A stretch of DNA of 64,000 nucleotides from NCBI GenBank assembly GCA_021773235.1, contig JAJFKL010000041.1:23438-87437 (forward strand). Reading direction: 5' to 3'. Position 1 is the stretch's first letter, and the number at the start of each line of letters is the position of its first letter. Of this stretch, positions 9,461 to 17,783 are shown piece after piece. Below the pieces are notes generated by a model. The model was not told the origin of the DNA, made no database searches, and saw nothing but the letters and a program-made list of their open reading frames with translations. The translations under genes were made by a program, and so were the position numbers. The stretch comes from Gammaproteobacteria bacterium (GTDB lineage: Bacteria > Pseudomonadota > Gammaproteobacteria > Eutrophobiales > Eutrophobiaceae).

Positions 9461-9698
9461 TATCCTTTTCCTCCTGTTTAATATTATTTTGTGAACTTAT
9501 ATCTTGAATTTCAGATACCACATCTTGCTGACGCACTTTTTCTTCAGCAATTTCTTTATCGATATCTACTAAATCACCTTCTAATTCAATTCCTCGAAGC
9601 TCTTCCAGTTTTTTATCGCGAGTTAAATAGCTTTTAAGTTGCGATATAAAAACGAACAACAATAAAATAATTAGAAGTAAAAAAAACAATCTAAGCAT
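9453..9698 (-). CDS. small membrane protein with coiled coil, partner of SPFH gene
   Basis: 81 residues: an N-terminal hydrophobic helix (about 3-19) and a charged helical remainder with heptad-like Leu/Ile spacing. The 8-base overlap with the SPFH gene indicates coupled translation. Family not recognised; a role in assembling the SPFH scaffold is inferred only from linkage. Confidence 0.6.
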   Translation of the reverse strand: MLRLFFLLLIILLLFVFISQLKSYLTRDKKLEELRGIELEGDLVDIDKEIAEEKVRQQDVVSEIQDISSQNNIKQEEKDNG

Positions 9699-9780
9699 TA
9701 TTTATCACTCCTCTATTATGTGAATTTAAGTAATTGAATTACCCTAAATATAATTATTTACAATTCGCTATATAGGGTCA

Positions 9781-10047
9781 CTACTTTACATTGTCATAAA
9801 TCATCTTTATTTGAGATGCCTTAATTGAATCAACGCCAATTACAAGAATCAGTTGTAAAAACAATTGTGTCCCCAGTGTCCCTTTCGCAATCTTTTGCCG
9901 TAAATTTTCTTCTGTTTGAATAATCCCAAATCGCTCTTTCAGTCCCTCTGATAAGCCACGGTATTTCACACCATGCGCTTCCATTTCAGATTTAAGAAGG
10001 CGCTTTACTACTGCACGCCATTCATGCGTATTGACTAAGCTTTCCAT
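9781..10047 (-). CDS. DUF6471-like small protein
   Basis: 88 residues without membrane segments. The pattern EWRAVVKRLLKSEM, then YRGLSEGLKERFGI and ENLRQKIAKGTLGTQLFLQ, matches my memory of DUF6471, a small helix-turn-helix-like family often annotated as hypothetical. A short inverted repeat (GTGAA, 6 bases, TTCAC at 10089-10104) lies about 40 bases upstream and could be its own operator. DNA binding is inference. Confidence 0.65.
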   Translation of the reverse strand: MESLVNTHEWRAVVKRLLKSEMEAHGVKYRGLSEGLKERFGIIQTEENLRQKIAKGTLGTQLFLQLILVIGVDSIKASQIKMIYDNVK

Positions 10048-10242
10048 TGTGATTATATCATTCTATTTGTGATGTTTATATATAATATGTGAATTATAGT
10101 TCACTTTATAGTTGACATCAAGCTAAATTGTATGTCCATACATAGGGGATATTTATGTTGATTTCTGCATGGACGTGGAGCAAAGCATAGCCACAAGAAC
10201 GTGGCGTAATAGAGCAATTCGGGAACAATTACTGAGAATAAT

Positions 10243-10266
10243 TAAAAGGCTTGGACCCCTTTAAAT
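10243..10266. repeat. degenerate CTGTCCCC-family repeat
   Basis: AAAAGGCTTGGACCCCTTTA, resembling the better copies AAAGGGCTCTGACCCCTTTA at 21423-21442. The 255 bases between 10047 and 10304 hold nothing else that I can support. Confidence 0.5.
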
Positions 10267-10303
10267 TGATTGGAATACCATCTACAAAAGTATATAAATA
10301 TAA

Positions 10304-10786
10304 TTAAATGAGTCTGATTTTTTTTAATTTTCGAATGATGCTCATTTTTTTAGAATTTGATTCTTCTTCGTCCTCATTGTCAATGATAAGCACATAGAAT
10401 GCGATATATTCTTTACCTTGTGCTTTTACAGGTGCCGCATACGACTTAAAAAAGATACCTGACTTTTTTATGCTTCCAGCTAACTCTAAAGGTTCTTTTT
10501 CTACTGGTGTTAAATTATATTGACTGAAAAGTGGTTTGAAAGTAGTTGGCCAATCATTTTTTAGAAGTTCCTCAGACGTTTCAATAATCTGAATAAATTT
10601 TTTCGCAGTATTAAATTCTTGACCATCTATTGTATAAAAATGATTAGTGACTTGTCCTCCACGCATTTTCTTTACATGGGAATATGTTTCGCCATTAAAT
10701 TGAAAGTCTTGATTAAAAGAAGAACTTTTTATAAAGAAGAAATAAACTACTAAAACAATCACTGATATTATAATTATATTTTTCAT
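10304..10786 (-). CDS. membrane-anchored hypothetical protein, 160 aa
   Basis: Not recognised. One N-terminal hydrophobic helix (residues 2-20) followed by a soluble domain of mixed strand and helix prediction and a Lys/Arg-rich C-terminus (KKMSIIRKLKKIRL). It is flanked on both sides by CTGTCCCC-related repeats (10243-10266 and 10822-10847), so it stands as a single-gene unit. AT-rich like the other genes of this stretch. Confidence 0.55.
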   Translation of the reverse strand: MKNIIIISVIVLVVYFFFIKSSSFNQDFQFNGETYSHVKKMRGGQVTNHFYTIDGQEFNTAKKFIQIIETSEELLKNDWPTTFKPLFSQYNLTPVEKEPLELAGSIKKSGIFFKSYAAPVKAQGKEYIAFYVLIIDNEDEEESNSKKMSIIRKLKKIRLI

Positions 10787-10821
10787 AATATTAACCTGTA
10801 GTTTTCACCTATAGAATGATG

Positions 10822-10847
10822 AAAGGGCTTTGCCCCCCCTTTAATTT
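10822..10847. repeat. CTGTCCCC-family repeat with hairpin potential
   Basis: AAAGGGCTTTGCCCCCCCTT followed by TAATTT: an AAAGGG / CCCTTT inverted repeat of the same family, lying between the genes starting at 10786 and ending at 10879. Confidence 0.5.
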
Positions 10848-10878
10848 ATCATTTTTAGTTTAGTAATTTAATTTATTT

Positions 10879-11301
10879 TTATTCATCCAGCTCAGTATTC
10901 TTCACTTTATCCTTTGTACAGATAAAGTAATAACTTAAAAATGACAGACTAAATAAAGGAATAAATGCACCAAATATTATTTTTGCTTTCATCACATCAT
11001 CACCAAAACACAGAAAACTAACTAGCGCAGCGAATAGTAACGATACGATAACTCCTGCGCTCACTTTTCGGGTCAATGTCGTCAGGGATGCCCATAGTGG
11101 AAGAACGACCACGACATTAATTAATCCAAAGGCAACAAAACCAACACCGAATAACAGCACTTCAAAAACAATGGGAATATAAATGGAATCCGGGCGGGTC
11201 ATAAGCTGAATGGATTGTGGGATGGTAAATAACAACGCAGCAATAACCGTTGGATAGATGGCTATTTTTATACTCATAAATGATTTTAGATCTAATGGCA
11301 T
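10879..11301 (-). CDS. small integral membrane protein
   Basis: 140 residues with four hydrophobic segments (about 12-30, 43-67, 80-98 and 103-125) and a short charged C-terminus. No family recognised. It lies 51 bases downstream of the SLC13-type permease gene on the same strand and could be co-transcribed with it, but a functional link is unproven. A shorter start at residue 9 (MSIKIA) is possible. Confidence 0.55.
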   Translation of the reverse strand: MPLDLKSFMSIKIAIYPTVIAALLFTIPQSIQLMTRPDSIYIPIVFEVLLFGVGFVAFGLINVVVVLPLWASLTTLTRKVSAGVIVSLLFAALVSFLCFGDDVMKAKIIFGAFIPLFSLSFLSYYFICTKDKVKNTELDE

Positions 11302-11352
11302 TTAAAAAAGTCCTATTTGAGCATACTTATTATTAACATAAATATCGGAATA

Positions 11353-13128
11353 CTAAAGTGGCCAAACCACTAAGATCATAGGAATACCGACTAACACCAC
11401 AAGGATTTCCAAAGGCAAACCCATGCGCCAGTAGTCACCAAAACTGTAACCGCCCGGCCCCATAATGATCGTATTGTTCTTGTGGCCTATGGGCGTCAGA
11501 AATGCGCAGGAAGCCGCAACGGCAACCGCCATTAAGAACGAATCAGGGTTGACGTTCAGTTGCTGCGCGATATCGACACTGATGGGCGCTGCAATCAAGG
11601 CAGTCGCAACATTATTCAATACATCTGACATGGTCATCGTGATCAACATAATGACCGTTAACACAACGACCGGGGACATCCCTTGCGTCACATCAACGAT
11701 GGCTTGTGCCACCAGTGTCGTACCACCACTGGACTCCAAGGCCGAACTGATCGGGATGAGGCAGGCCAGTAACACAATCACAGGCCACTCTACGGAAGTA
11801 TAGATCTGAGATAAGGGAATGATTTTAAGTAACACATAAGCCACCACCACACCCATTAATGCCACGGGTAAATACAGCCAACCGACACTTGCGACAATAA
11901 CAGCCAATGCGAACAGGCCCACTGCCAATATCGCCTTGTGGCGTTGGATGACTTGTAATCCGCGTTTAGCCAGAGACAGACAACCCAACCACGTTACGAC
12001 ATCGGGTAACTGATCTTCTGGCCCGAGTAATAATAAAATATCACCCGCCTGAATCTTCAGCTTGCGTACGCGATCGCGAAAACGAGATCCTTTTCGTGAT
12101 ACACCCAGTAATGAAACACCTTGTCGGTACAATAGTCGTACATCCATAGCGGAACGCCCTTCTATAAAAGCACCCTCCGGGACAACGACTTCAACTAAAG
12201 AAAGGTTCTCACTAACTATACTGGGCTGTTTATCCGTCCCAATGAATTTTAAACCTGCCGCACCCACGAATTTTTCTATCGCATCCGGTCTGGCTTCGAG
12301 TACCAGGATATCGTTCTCTCTTAAAACAAAATTTCTTGCAGTGCCCGGCAAACGCTTTCCATGGCGTATCAAGCCCAATACATTGACATCAGTTTCTGTA
12401 CCCAAGTCATCTAAATCGCGCAGCTGCTTATCGATGAACTTAGAATCAGCCTGAATAATGGCTTCGGCAACATAGCCCTCCAAATCCATGAGCTCTTCTC
12501 GCATATCATGTTTACTTCGATCTTGTGGTATCAGTCGCCAACCGATGGTCGCCACGTACAAGATGCCGATACCCGCAACCACAATACCGACCGGGGTGAA
12601 ATCAAACATCTGATAGGGTTCGCCTAAGGCTTGTTCACGAAACGTGGCAATGACCACATTCGTTGGCGTACCAATCAAGGTCACCATACCGCCCAGTATG
12701 GTGGCGAAAGATAATGGCATGAGCGTTAAGGCCGGGCTACGTTTCGCCTTGCTTGCTGCCTGCATATCCACAGGCATAAGTAACGCGAGAGTCGCCACAT
12801 TATTCATCAAGCCTGAAAGCGCCGCACCGATAGTCGACATGAGACCAATATGCGTGCCCAATTTGCGAGATCCATCCACCAAGAAGCGGGATAATAATTC
12901 AATCGCACCCGAGTTCGACAAACCACGACTAACAATAAGCACCAATGCGACGATGATGGTGGCAGGATGAGAAAAACCAGAGAAGACATTCTCATGCGGA
13001 ATAACACCGACGACAAAGGCAATAAACAATGCGGTTATTGCAACGATGTCATAGCGAATTTTTCCCCAAAGCAATAAGGAAAAAATAAAAAAAAGCAGGC
13101 CAAACAAAAATACTTGGTCAAAGGTCAT
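11353..13128 (-). CDS. SLC13-family permease with two TrkA-C (RCK_C) domains
   Basis: 591-residue inner-membrane transporter of the DASS/CitMHS type. About six membrane helices come first, with GLMNNVATLALLMPV and LIGTPTNVVIATF, the paired NNxAT and GTPTN signatures. Two regulatory TrkA-C domains follow (about 205-290 and 300-385), then a second membrane half with DVLNNVATALIAAPI and TPIGHKNNTIIMGPGGYSFG. Such proteins carry sulfate, di- or tricarboxylates or other anions; the substrate is not readable here. Length and order are typical of the sodium/sulfate symporter-like YfbS group. Confidence 0.85.
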   Translation of the reverse strand: MTFDQVFLFGLLFFIFSLLLWGKIRYDIVAITALFIAFVVGVIPHENVFSGFSHPATIIVALVLIVSRGLSNSGAIELLSRFLVDGSRKLGTHIGLMSTIGAALSGLMNNVATLALLMPVDMQAASKAKRSPALTLMPLSFATILGGMVTLIGTPTNVVIATFREQALGEPYQMFDFTPVGIVVAGIGILYVATIGWRLIPQDRSKHDMREELMDLEGYVAEAIIQADSKFIDKQLRDLDDLGTETDVNVLGLIRHGKRLPGTARNFVLRENDILVLEARPDAIEKFVGAAGLKFIGTDKQPSIVSENLSLVEVVVPEGAFIEGRSAMDVRLLYRQGVSLLGVSRKGSRFRDRVRKLKIQAGDILLLLGPEDQLPDVVTWLGCLSLAKRGLQVIQRHKAILAVGLFALAVIVASVGWLYLPVALMGVVVAYVLLKIIPLSQIYTSVEWPVIVLLACLIPISSALESSGGTTLVAQAIVDVTQGMSPVVVLTVIMLITMTMSDVLNNVATALIAAPISVDIAQQLNVNPDSFLMAVAVAASCAFLTPIGHKNNTIIMGPGGYSFGDYWRMGLPLEILVVLVGIPMILVVWPL

Positions 13129-13195
13129 AAGATAATCTCAGATAACAAACCAATTTAAATAATTAGTTGCTTCAGTTTACCAGTGAAACTATTTG

Positions 13196-13231
13196 GGTTA
13201 AATCTATGTGTTTTTGTTACAGGATTTAACC
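13196..13231. repeat. inverted repeat GGTTAAATC / GATTTAACC
   Basis: A perfect 9-bp inverted repeat with an 18-base loop in the intergenic segment upstream of the permease gene and downstream of the small membrane gene at 13300. It could be a weak terminator or operator; the long loop leaves its role open. Confidence 0.4.
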
Positions 13232-13299
13232 TTTTCTGTCATTTTAATTGTGCCTAAACAGATAATATTGAATCACCCCGGTACCTTTGATCCGTGCTA

Positions 13300-13533
13300 T
13301 TACCCACTGGATTGCGAATACGCAAAAAATGCCAATGCCAGAATAACAAATCCAATAATAATCGAGAAAACAGGCCTTATCACTATATCCCCTTCGGCAA
13401 TTGGGGTATTCATGCGTCTAGCTTGCTTATCACCGATATGGTTAATAACCTTCTGCATAACGCTAGTAGATTGAGTTGGAAAGACAATACAAATAATACC
13501 AATAGTAAATAAAATCAATCCGGCCAACATCAT
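13300..13533 (-). CDS. small two-helix membrane protein
   Basis: 77 residues with hydrophobic helices at about 2-17 and 53-70 joined by a charged loop. No family recognised. The AAGGGG ribosome binding site just upstream of the double ATG at 13528-13533 supports translation. Confidence 0.5.
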   Translation of the reverse strand: MMLAGLILFTIGIICIVFPTQSTSVMQKVINHIGDKQARRMNTPIAEGDIVIRPVFSIIIGFVILALAFFAYSQSSG

Positions 13534-13582
13534 TCCCCTTAAAAATAAATTTACAGATCTAATTTAGCGGCATATAGAAGAA

Positions 13583-14167
13583 TCACTGAATAGGTTTTAT
13601 GAGTATAAATGGTTTGCTAATCGGCTGACCTGTTTCCTCATTAAAAAACGGGTTGGGAGAATAACGCTTTAACAATCGCCCGATTAATAAACTAATAATA
13701 ATCTTGAGTGTAAGGAGCTTAGAAAAACCTGCATTAGCACCTTCAGGCGCATCACCAATACAGTACTTGGCCATACAGTAATACTTAACAGGGCCCAACA
13801 CGTCATCTTTGTTCAAACCCGAAAAATCAAGGCAGTTGAGAATCACACCGGCAAAGGCCATTTTATAAGAAATGGTATTGGCAATCGGAGTATTACAACA
13901 GCTCGTATACCAGCGGAGAATCCCTTTTTGTGTTAAACGCAAACAAGTTAAATTCTCCTGCCCCTGAGTAAACTTGATACTCGACGGAGAGACTTGAAAT
14001 ATTTCAGTGCCCCCGTTTTCATCTAAGATATGAGTTTCATTATTGAGATATTCTGCAAAACGCTGGCAATCATCACACATACACTTAAGATGATTCCCGC
14101 ACTTCGGAGAAACATCTTCAAGATAACCTTGTACCTTGGAACAAGAACATTTGATAGGGACATTCAT
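13583..14167 (-). CDS. DUF6151 family protein (GFA-like zinc fold)
   Basis: 194 residues. The N-terminus KCSCSKVQGYLEDVS, then HLKCMCDDCQRFAEYL, and the later TSCCNTPIAN give the cysteine pattern of GFA/CENP-V-like zinc-binding proteins, in the variant called DUF6151. A zinc site is therefore likely (three cysteine groups near residues 8-10, 28-33 and 110-111). A glutathione-dependent formaldehyde role is sometimes assigned to GFA relatives, which would fit C1 metabolism, but this subgroup has no proven activity. Confidence 0.7.
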   Translation of the reverse strand: MNVPIKCSCSKVQGYLEDVSPKCGNHLKCMCDDCQRFAEYLNNETHILDENGGTEIFQVSPSSIKFTQGQENLTCLRLTQKGILRWYTSCCNTPIANTISYKMAFAGVILNCLDFSGLNKDDVLGPVKYYCMAKYCIGDAPEGANAGFSKLLTLKIIISLLIGRLLKRYSPNPFFNEETGQPISKPFILIKPIQ

Positions 14168-14194
14168 GTAATATAGTTTACTGTAACTTGTATA

Positions 14195-14252
14195 AAAGGG
14201 CTCTGGCCCCTTTTAATTTTATTATAAAACCGTGGTCTGTCCCCTATTATTG
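14195..14252. repeat. double CTGTCCCC-family repeat
   Basis: Two units in tandem: AAAAGGGCTCTGGCCCCTTT at 14195-14214 (AAAAGGG / CCCCTTTT hairpin) and AAAACCGTGGTCTGTCCCCT from 14226. The second unit recurs almost unchanged at 15096, 17476 and 21457. Confidence 0.75.
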
Positions 14253-14332
14253 ATTCCTTGCAGGCATTTAAAAATAAATAGATCTTCCCCTTTTTATTTC
14301 TCTATTTAAAAAATATATTATATCCTTTAACT

Positions 14333-14593
14333 ATGAAATATTTTTGTTTATGTCTGTTAATACTCAATATACAAGCATGTAGCCCGAATGCGGATGAAAG
14401 TTATAGATCCGGATATGATGATGGATACGCAGAGGGTTACAAAACAGCTTGTAAAATTGAATCATCTCCTATTAAGGGTGATTGGCAAAACGAACATTAT
14501 TCTAAAGGTTATAGCGATGGCCAACTTGATGGAGCTGCTAAAGGTGTAAGTGCTTTTCACGCTGATAATTGCAAGGCCAGCGTATATCATTAA
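14333..14593 (+). CDS. small lipoprotein
   Basis: 86 residues with a type II signal peptide: KYFCLCLLILNIQAC gives a lipobox ending at Cys16. The mature part carries repeated Gly-Tyr/Asp motifs (SGYDDGYAEGY, later KGYSDGQLDG), a pattern seen in small Gly/Tyr-rich lipoproteins. Two later cysteines (in KTACKIE and DNCKAS) could form a disulfide. Function unknown; likely anchored to a membrane on the periplasmic side. Confidence 0.65.
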   Translation: MKYFCLCLLILNIQACSPNADESYRSGYDDGYAEGYKTACKIESSPIKGDWQNEHYSKGYSDGQLDGAAKGVSAFHADNCKASVYH

Positions 14594-14640
14594 TCTTAAC
14601 TCTATAAAACGAGCAATATCTATAGTGTGCTGGTTAAAAA

Positions 14641-14664
14641 ATAAATCTGTCCCCTTTTATTCTC
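14641..14664 (+). repeat. CTGTCCCC-family repeat
   Basis: ATAAATCTGTCCCCTTTTAT, close to the copy at 18810-18829. Confidence 0.7.
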
Positions 14665-14828
14665 CGACACTATTAATTCTTGCGGTGACATTGAAGACAG
14701 ATTAGTTTTTACTATAGCTATAATAGGAACAATTAATTTTATTTATTTCAGCCACTAGTCTATATTTACACACAGGCATTAAGAAAAGAGCAGCATTACA
14801 TTTTAACTAACAAAAAGAGGTAAGTATC

Positions 14829-14903
14829 ATGAACTGGCAAACACCTGAATATAACGACATCCGTTTTGGTTTCGAAGTTACCATGTACATCAACAACAAG
14901 TAA
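14829..14903 (+). CDS. pqqA: PQQ precursor peptide PqqA (orphan)
   Basis: A 24-residue peptide beginning MNWQTPEYNDIRFG and containing FEVTMY, which carries the two residues fused into pyrroloquinoline quinone: Glu16 and Tyr20 in the invariant E-x3-Y spacing. The length, the Trp near the start, the FGFEVTMY core and the short Asn/Lys tail all match known PqqA peptides. AGAGG lies 9 bases before the ATG, and a strong terminator follows 24 bases after the stop, so it is a short monocistronic unit. No pqqB, C, D or E gene is in the window, so the maturation genes must be elsewhere. PQQ is the cofactor of methanol dehydrogenases. Confidence 0.9.
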   Translation: MNWQTPEYNDIRFGFEVTMYINNK

Positions 14904-14927
14904 TTTCAACCACGTTGTAAAAAAAAT

Positions 14928-14950
14928 AAAAGGGCTGAGAGGCCCTTTTT
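14928..14950 (+). terminator. terminator of pqqA
   Basis: AAAAGGGC / GCCCTTTT stem of 8 bp with a 6-base loop, running into five T. It closes the pqqA unit. Confidence 0.85.
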
Positions 14951-14955
14951 ATATT

Positions 14956-15006
14956 AAAGCCCCCTTTAATTAAATATTATATCAATCGACACTGCCCCTA
15001 TTGATT
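14956..15006. repeat. two degenerate CTGTCCCC-family repeats
   Basis: AAAGCCCCCTTTAATT at 14956-14971 and GACACTGCCCCTATTGATT at 14988-15006, both weak members of the family. Confidence 0.4.
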
Positions 15007-15035
15007 GTTCCTGCGCTCCTTGCGCTTACGGCATT

Positions 15036-15075
15036 AGTGCACACCCCTCAAGGGGGTACCGAGGTCCATGCACGT
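15036..15075 (+). repeat. hairpin repeat element, copy 1
   Basis: Core CACCCCTCAAGGGGG then TACCGAGGTCCA, with outer arms GTGCA (15038-15042) and TGCAC (15069-15073) that pair. Same core as copies at about 24.99 kb (plus) and 30.50 kb (minus), while the pairing arms differ. The inner CCCCT/AGGGG can form a second stem. Confidence 0.75.
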
Positions 15076-15091
15076 CACACTGACTCTTGAT

Positions 15092-15118
15092 TAAAAAACC
15101 GTGGTCTGTCCCCTTATT
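15092..15118 (+). repeat. CTGTCCCC-family repeat carrying the marR stop codon
   Basis: AAAAAACCGTGGTCTGTCCC followed by CTTATTCC. The TTA at 15114-15116 is the stop codon of the MarR gene on the other strand, so the repeat abuts the coding end exactly. Confidence 0.75.
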
Positions 15119-15704
15119 CCACAACACTTTCATGCTCTCGACAAATAAGACTAATATCTACTTTAGATAAAGGTTCTTGGGTTAACCCGCAAAAATGACT
15201 ATCACTTTTGATTTTCTGGTTATATCGACATGTATTACAGACACCGAATGATTTCATTTCGTTTTCCTGCTGTATCACCTGAAGTAATTCTTTAAGAGAA
15301 TTTATAATTTGTGTTTGTGTAGACTCGGAGAGTTTTTTAGACACTTGTGTATAGACTGGGGTAGGAATGAGTTTTTGTAATAACTTATTACCCTTACTGG
15401 ATACTTTTAAATGCGTAATTCTTTTGTCATTACTATCTGTAGTTTTTATTAAGAAATTCTTCTTTTCAAGTAACTTCAACGTCTGCGACACAGTACCTTT
15501 TGTTTGATTTAAATATTCAGTGACCGCCATAGGCGTATCTGAATACCGATTACATATAGAAAGGTAACGTAACGCTTCTAATTGTATCGGTTGCATACCA
15601 TAGGGAATACCAACTTGCCTTGATTCGCTTCGTAGCAGATTGGCTAAACGTTCTACATGGTCATAAATCTCTTTCGATTTCATTGGTATATAGTATCGAT
15701 TCAA
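15114..15704 (-). CDS. MarR-family regulator with cysteine-rich C-terminus
   Basis: 196 residues. A winged helix of the MarR type spans about 20-130 (TPMAVTEYLNQTKGTVSQTLKLLEKKNFLIK with the wing DSNDKRITHLKVSSKG). A C-terminal extension then carries five cysteines: GVCNTCRYNQK, HFCGLTQEP and SLICREHE, which look like a metal or redox centre. It is transcribed divergently from the thioredoxin-fold gene at 15787, with 82 bases between the start codons, so it is the likely regulator of that thiol operon and of itself. Sensing by cysteine oxidation or metal is inference. Confidence 0.8.
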   Translation of the reverse strand: MNRYYIPMKSKEIYDHVERLANLLRSESRQVGIPYGMQPIQLEALRYLSICNRYSDTPMAVTEYLNQTKGTVSQTLKLLEKKNFLIKTTDSNDKRITHLKVSSKGNKLLQKLIPTPVYTQVSKKLSESTQTQIINSLKELLQVIQQENEMKSFGVCNTCRYNQKIKSDSHFCGLTQEPLSKVDISLICREHESVVE

Positions 15705-15786
15705 TACTATATTGACAAGAGGAATATTCTCACCTACAGTAATACTTGTTTCGACTCGAAACCATTAAATCATTGAGGATACTATT

Positions 15787-16029
15787 ATGAATAAAGCTAC
15801 TTTTTACCATGCAGGTTGCCCTGTTTGTATCAGTGCAGAACAACAAGTACTCGAGGCATTAGATAAAAACCGTTTTACTATAGAACTTGTACACCTAGGA
15901 GAAAATAAAACACGTATTAGCGAAGCAGAACAAGCCGGCATAAAATCAGTTCCTGCTCTCCTGTTAGACGGAAATGCGTTCCATATCAATTTCGGTGCAT
16001 CACTTAATGATGTTAAAGGAGGTGCATAA
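15787..16029 (+). CDS. thioredoxin-fold protein with CPVC motif
   Basis: 80-residue glutaredoxin/thioredoxin-like protein: YHAGCPVCISAEQ (active-site CPVC near residue 11-14) and the cis-proline loop SVPALLLDG. It lacks a signal peptide, so it is cytosolic. First gene of an operon with the secreted 246-residue protein (1-base overlap, TAATG) and the CPGC redoxin, controlled probably by the divergent MarR protein. Confidence 0.8.
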   Translation: MNKATFYHAGCPVCISAEQQVLEALDKNRFTIELVHLGENKTRISEAEQAGIKSVPALLLDGNAFHINFGASLNDVKGGA

Positions 16030-16769
16030 TGCTAAAGCGAATACTTTTTATCTCACTCCTAACAACAAGCTTATCGTTTGCTGTCAACGCGCATGATCAT
16101 ACGGGCGGTATCCAGGCAACAAAAAATAAAGCGACCTTGGCCCCGTTTGACATCATTCATACAAAGATTACAACCGAGAAAAATGTAGCTACATTTCATA
16201 TGGCCGTTTCAAACAAGGCAGGTCAATCTAAACCGACACCTTCTGGTCAACTAGCGGGTAGCAATGTATTTTCATATGTCTGGCCGACCTCAATAGATAG
16301 CTATGATGTTGGTTTCGAGAAAAAAGCGGGAATACTCGCCTTGGCAGTCACATCACACCCTGATTTCGATGACACACCGCTTTATGACGAAAATGCGGAT
16401 GGGGATGTCGCTAATGATGGCAATATTTGGCATAGCCATTGGGTCGTTTTATCACCAAACGAACATTGTGGAGAAGGGTCATTGGGCGTTGTCGATATTC
16501 CCAAAGATGCTAAACCAAGATTACCTAAAACCTGGCCCGGCTTGCCTATTCTGTTAGACAGTCCCGGTTGGAATCCGACATTCAACGCTGAAACTGTGGA
16601 AGTGCGCATACCATTCGATGATATTGGTATTGTTAAAAATGCAAATTTTGACGGCGTGACAGCAGGTCTTCGCGTAAACCATAGTGTGCATGCACCCCTA
16701 CTCTGCGTCGTAGATGTTATGGACGTTGCCTCAGGCGACTTAAGTTTACCCGGCAAAGTTAATCAATAA
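16029..16769 (+). CDS. periplasmic hypothetical protein, 246 aa
   Basis: Not recognised. N-terminal signal peptide (ISLLTTSLSFAVNAHDH, cleavage probably after VNA). The mature protein is beta-rich, with WHSHWVVLSPNEHC, several histidines and Asp-rich DENADGDVANDGN that could bind a metal, and only two cysteines. It overlaps the CPVC gene by one base and precedes the CPGC redoxin, so it is probably exported as part of a thiol or metal stress response. The function cannot be read. Confidence 0.65.
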   Translation: MLKRILFISLLTTSLSFAVNAHDHTGGIQATKNKATLAPFDIIHTKITTEKNVATFHMAVSNKAGQSKPTPSGQLAGSNVFSYVWPTSIDSYDVGFEKKAGILALAVTSHPDFDDTPLYDENADGDVANDGNIWHSHWVVLSPNEHCGEGSLGVVDIPKDAKPRLPKTWPGLPILLDSPGWNPTFNAETVEVRIPFDDIGIVKNANFDGVTAGLRVNHSVHAPLLCVVDVMDVASGDLSLPGKVNQ

Positions 16770-16823
16770 ACCGCCTTCAAACGACAAGGAAGTCACTTAC
16801 TATTTTTAAAGAGAGAGAATACG

Positions 16824-17384
16824 ATGAATAATGAATACATATTAGCCCCAGAGCTGGAAGTAACTGATTGGCTAAACACATCTGAACCGCTAAAACTATC
16901 AAACTTACAAGGCAACGTGATTGTACTACATGCGTTTCAAATGTTATGTCCGGGTTGCGTACTGCATGGCATCCCACAAACCACTTCGATATATGAGCTG
17001 TATAAAAATGAGCCCGTAAAAGTTATCGGTTTACATTCAGTATTTGAACATCACGAGGTCATGAATAAAGACGCCTTATCTGCATTTATACATGAATACC
17101 GAATACCATTTCCAATAGCCATTGATAAACCATCAACAGATGAGGCTATTCCATTAACGATGAAGAAATATAAGTTACAAGGTACTCCAAGTCTTATCTT
17201 GATAGATCACCGCGGAAAAATAAGGCTTAACCATTTTGGCAGACTAAGTGACATTCAAGTTGGAAATGCTATTGGACAATTACTTTCAGACGCAAATAAT
17301 TTAAGTGTCGCCGAGCAAGGTCGAAGTTCAAGTAACGAAACGGAAGGCAATAATTGCGACGATAATAAATGTACTCCAGCTTAA
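16824..17384 (+). CDS. AhpC/TSA-type redoxin with CPGC motif
   Basis: 186 residues, thioredoxin fold of the redoxin/TlpA type: LHAFQMLCPGCVLHGIPQT (CPGC near residue 45-48), LQGTPSLILID (cis-proline) and NHFGRLSDIQVG near the end of the domain. The C-terminus has an extra Cys pair (NNCDDNKCTPA). No signal peptide is visible, so it is cytosolic. Preceded by GAGAGAG as ribosome binding site. Third gene of the operon behind the MarR regulator. Confidence 0.78.
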   Translation: MNNEYILAPELEVTDWLNTSEPLKLSNLQGNVIVLHAFQMLCPGCVLHGIPQTTSIYELYKNEPVKVIGLHSVFEHHEVMNKDALSAFIHEYRIPFPIAIDKPSTDEAIPLTMKKYKLQGTPSLILIDHRGKIRLNHFGRLSDIQVGNAIGQLLSDANNLSVAEQGRSSSNETEGNNCDDNKCTPA

Positions 17385-17392
17385 TAGTGCCA

Positions 17393-17426
17393 GAGTGGTG
17401 TGTTTAAATCACTCCAGTATCTTTTA
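17393..17426 (+). terminator. weak terminator after the redoxin operon
   Basis: GAGTGGT / ATCACTC imperfect 7-bp stem (6 of 7 pairs) with an 8-base loop, followed after 8 bases by CTTTTAATG. Plausible end of the redox operon. Confidence 0.4.
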
Positions 17427-17470
17427 ATGTTGTATTCCTTCAAGATAAATCCATCGCCACTGACTCTCTA

Positions 17471-17502
17471 TTATAAAACCGTGGTCTGTCCCCTATTATT
17501 CT
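17471..17502 (+). repeat. CTGTCCCC-family repeat
   Basis: TTATAAAACCGTGGTCTGTC followed by CCCTATTATT, nearly identical to 14223-14252. The rest of the 17385-17783 gap is AT-rich and shows no gene; it should hold the promoter of the diguanylate cyclase gene. Confidence 0.75.
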
Positions 17503-17783
17503 CCGTGCTATTTATGTGATGGACGTTTAATTAAATAAGATTAAATGATATGAACATGAAGTTTGGTTATGTAATTGCAATATAACTTATCAGGATAAGA
17601 GCATTTAACGCATGTTTATATTCTTAGCCATTTTTTTCTTATAAATCAAATCCTTACAATATATTTATAAAGTTATATAAGTTAAAGGCCGATAAATATT
17701 TTTAAGTTTGTCGTTAATAAATGACAGTATTTATACTGTAGCTGAATAAAAATAAGAAGAAGGGTAATAAGGTAACCTTAATA

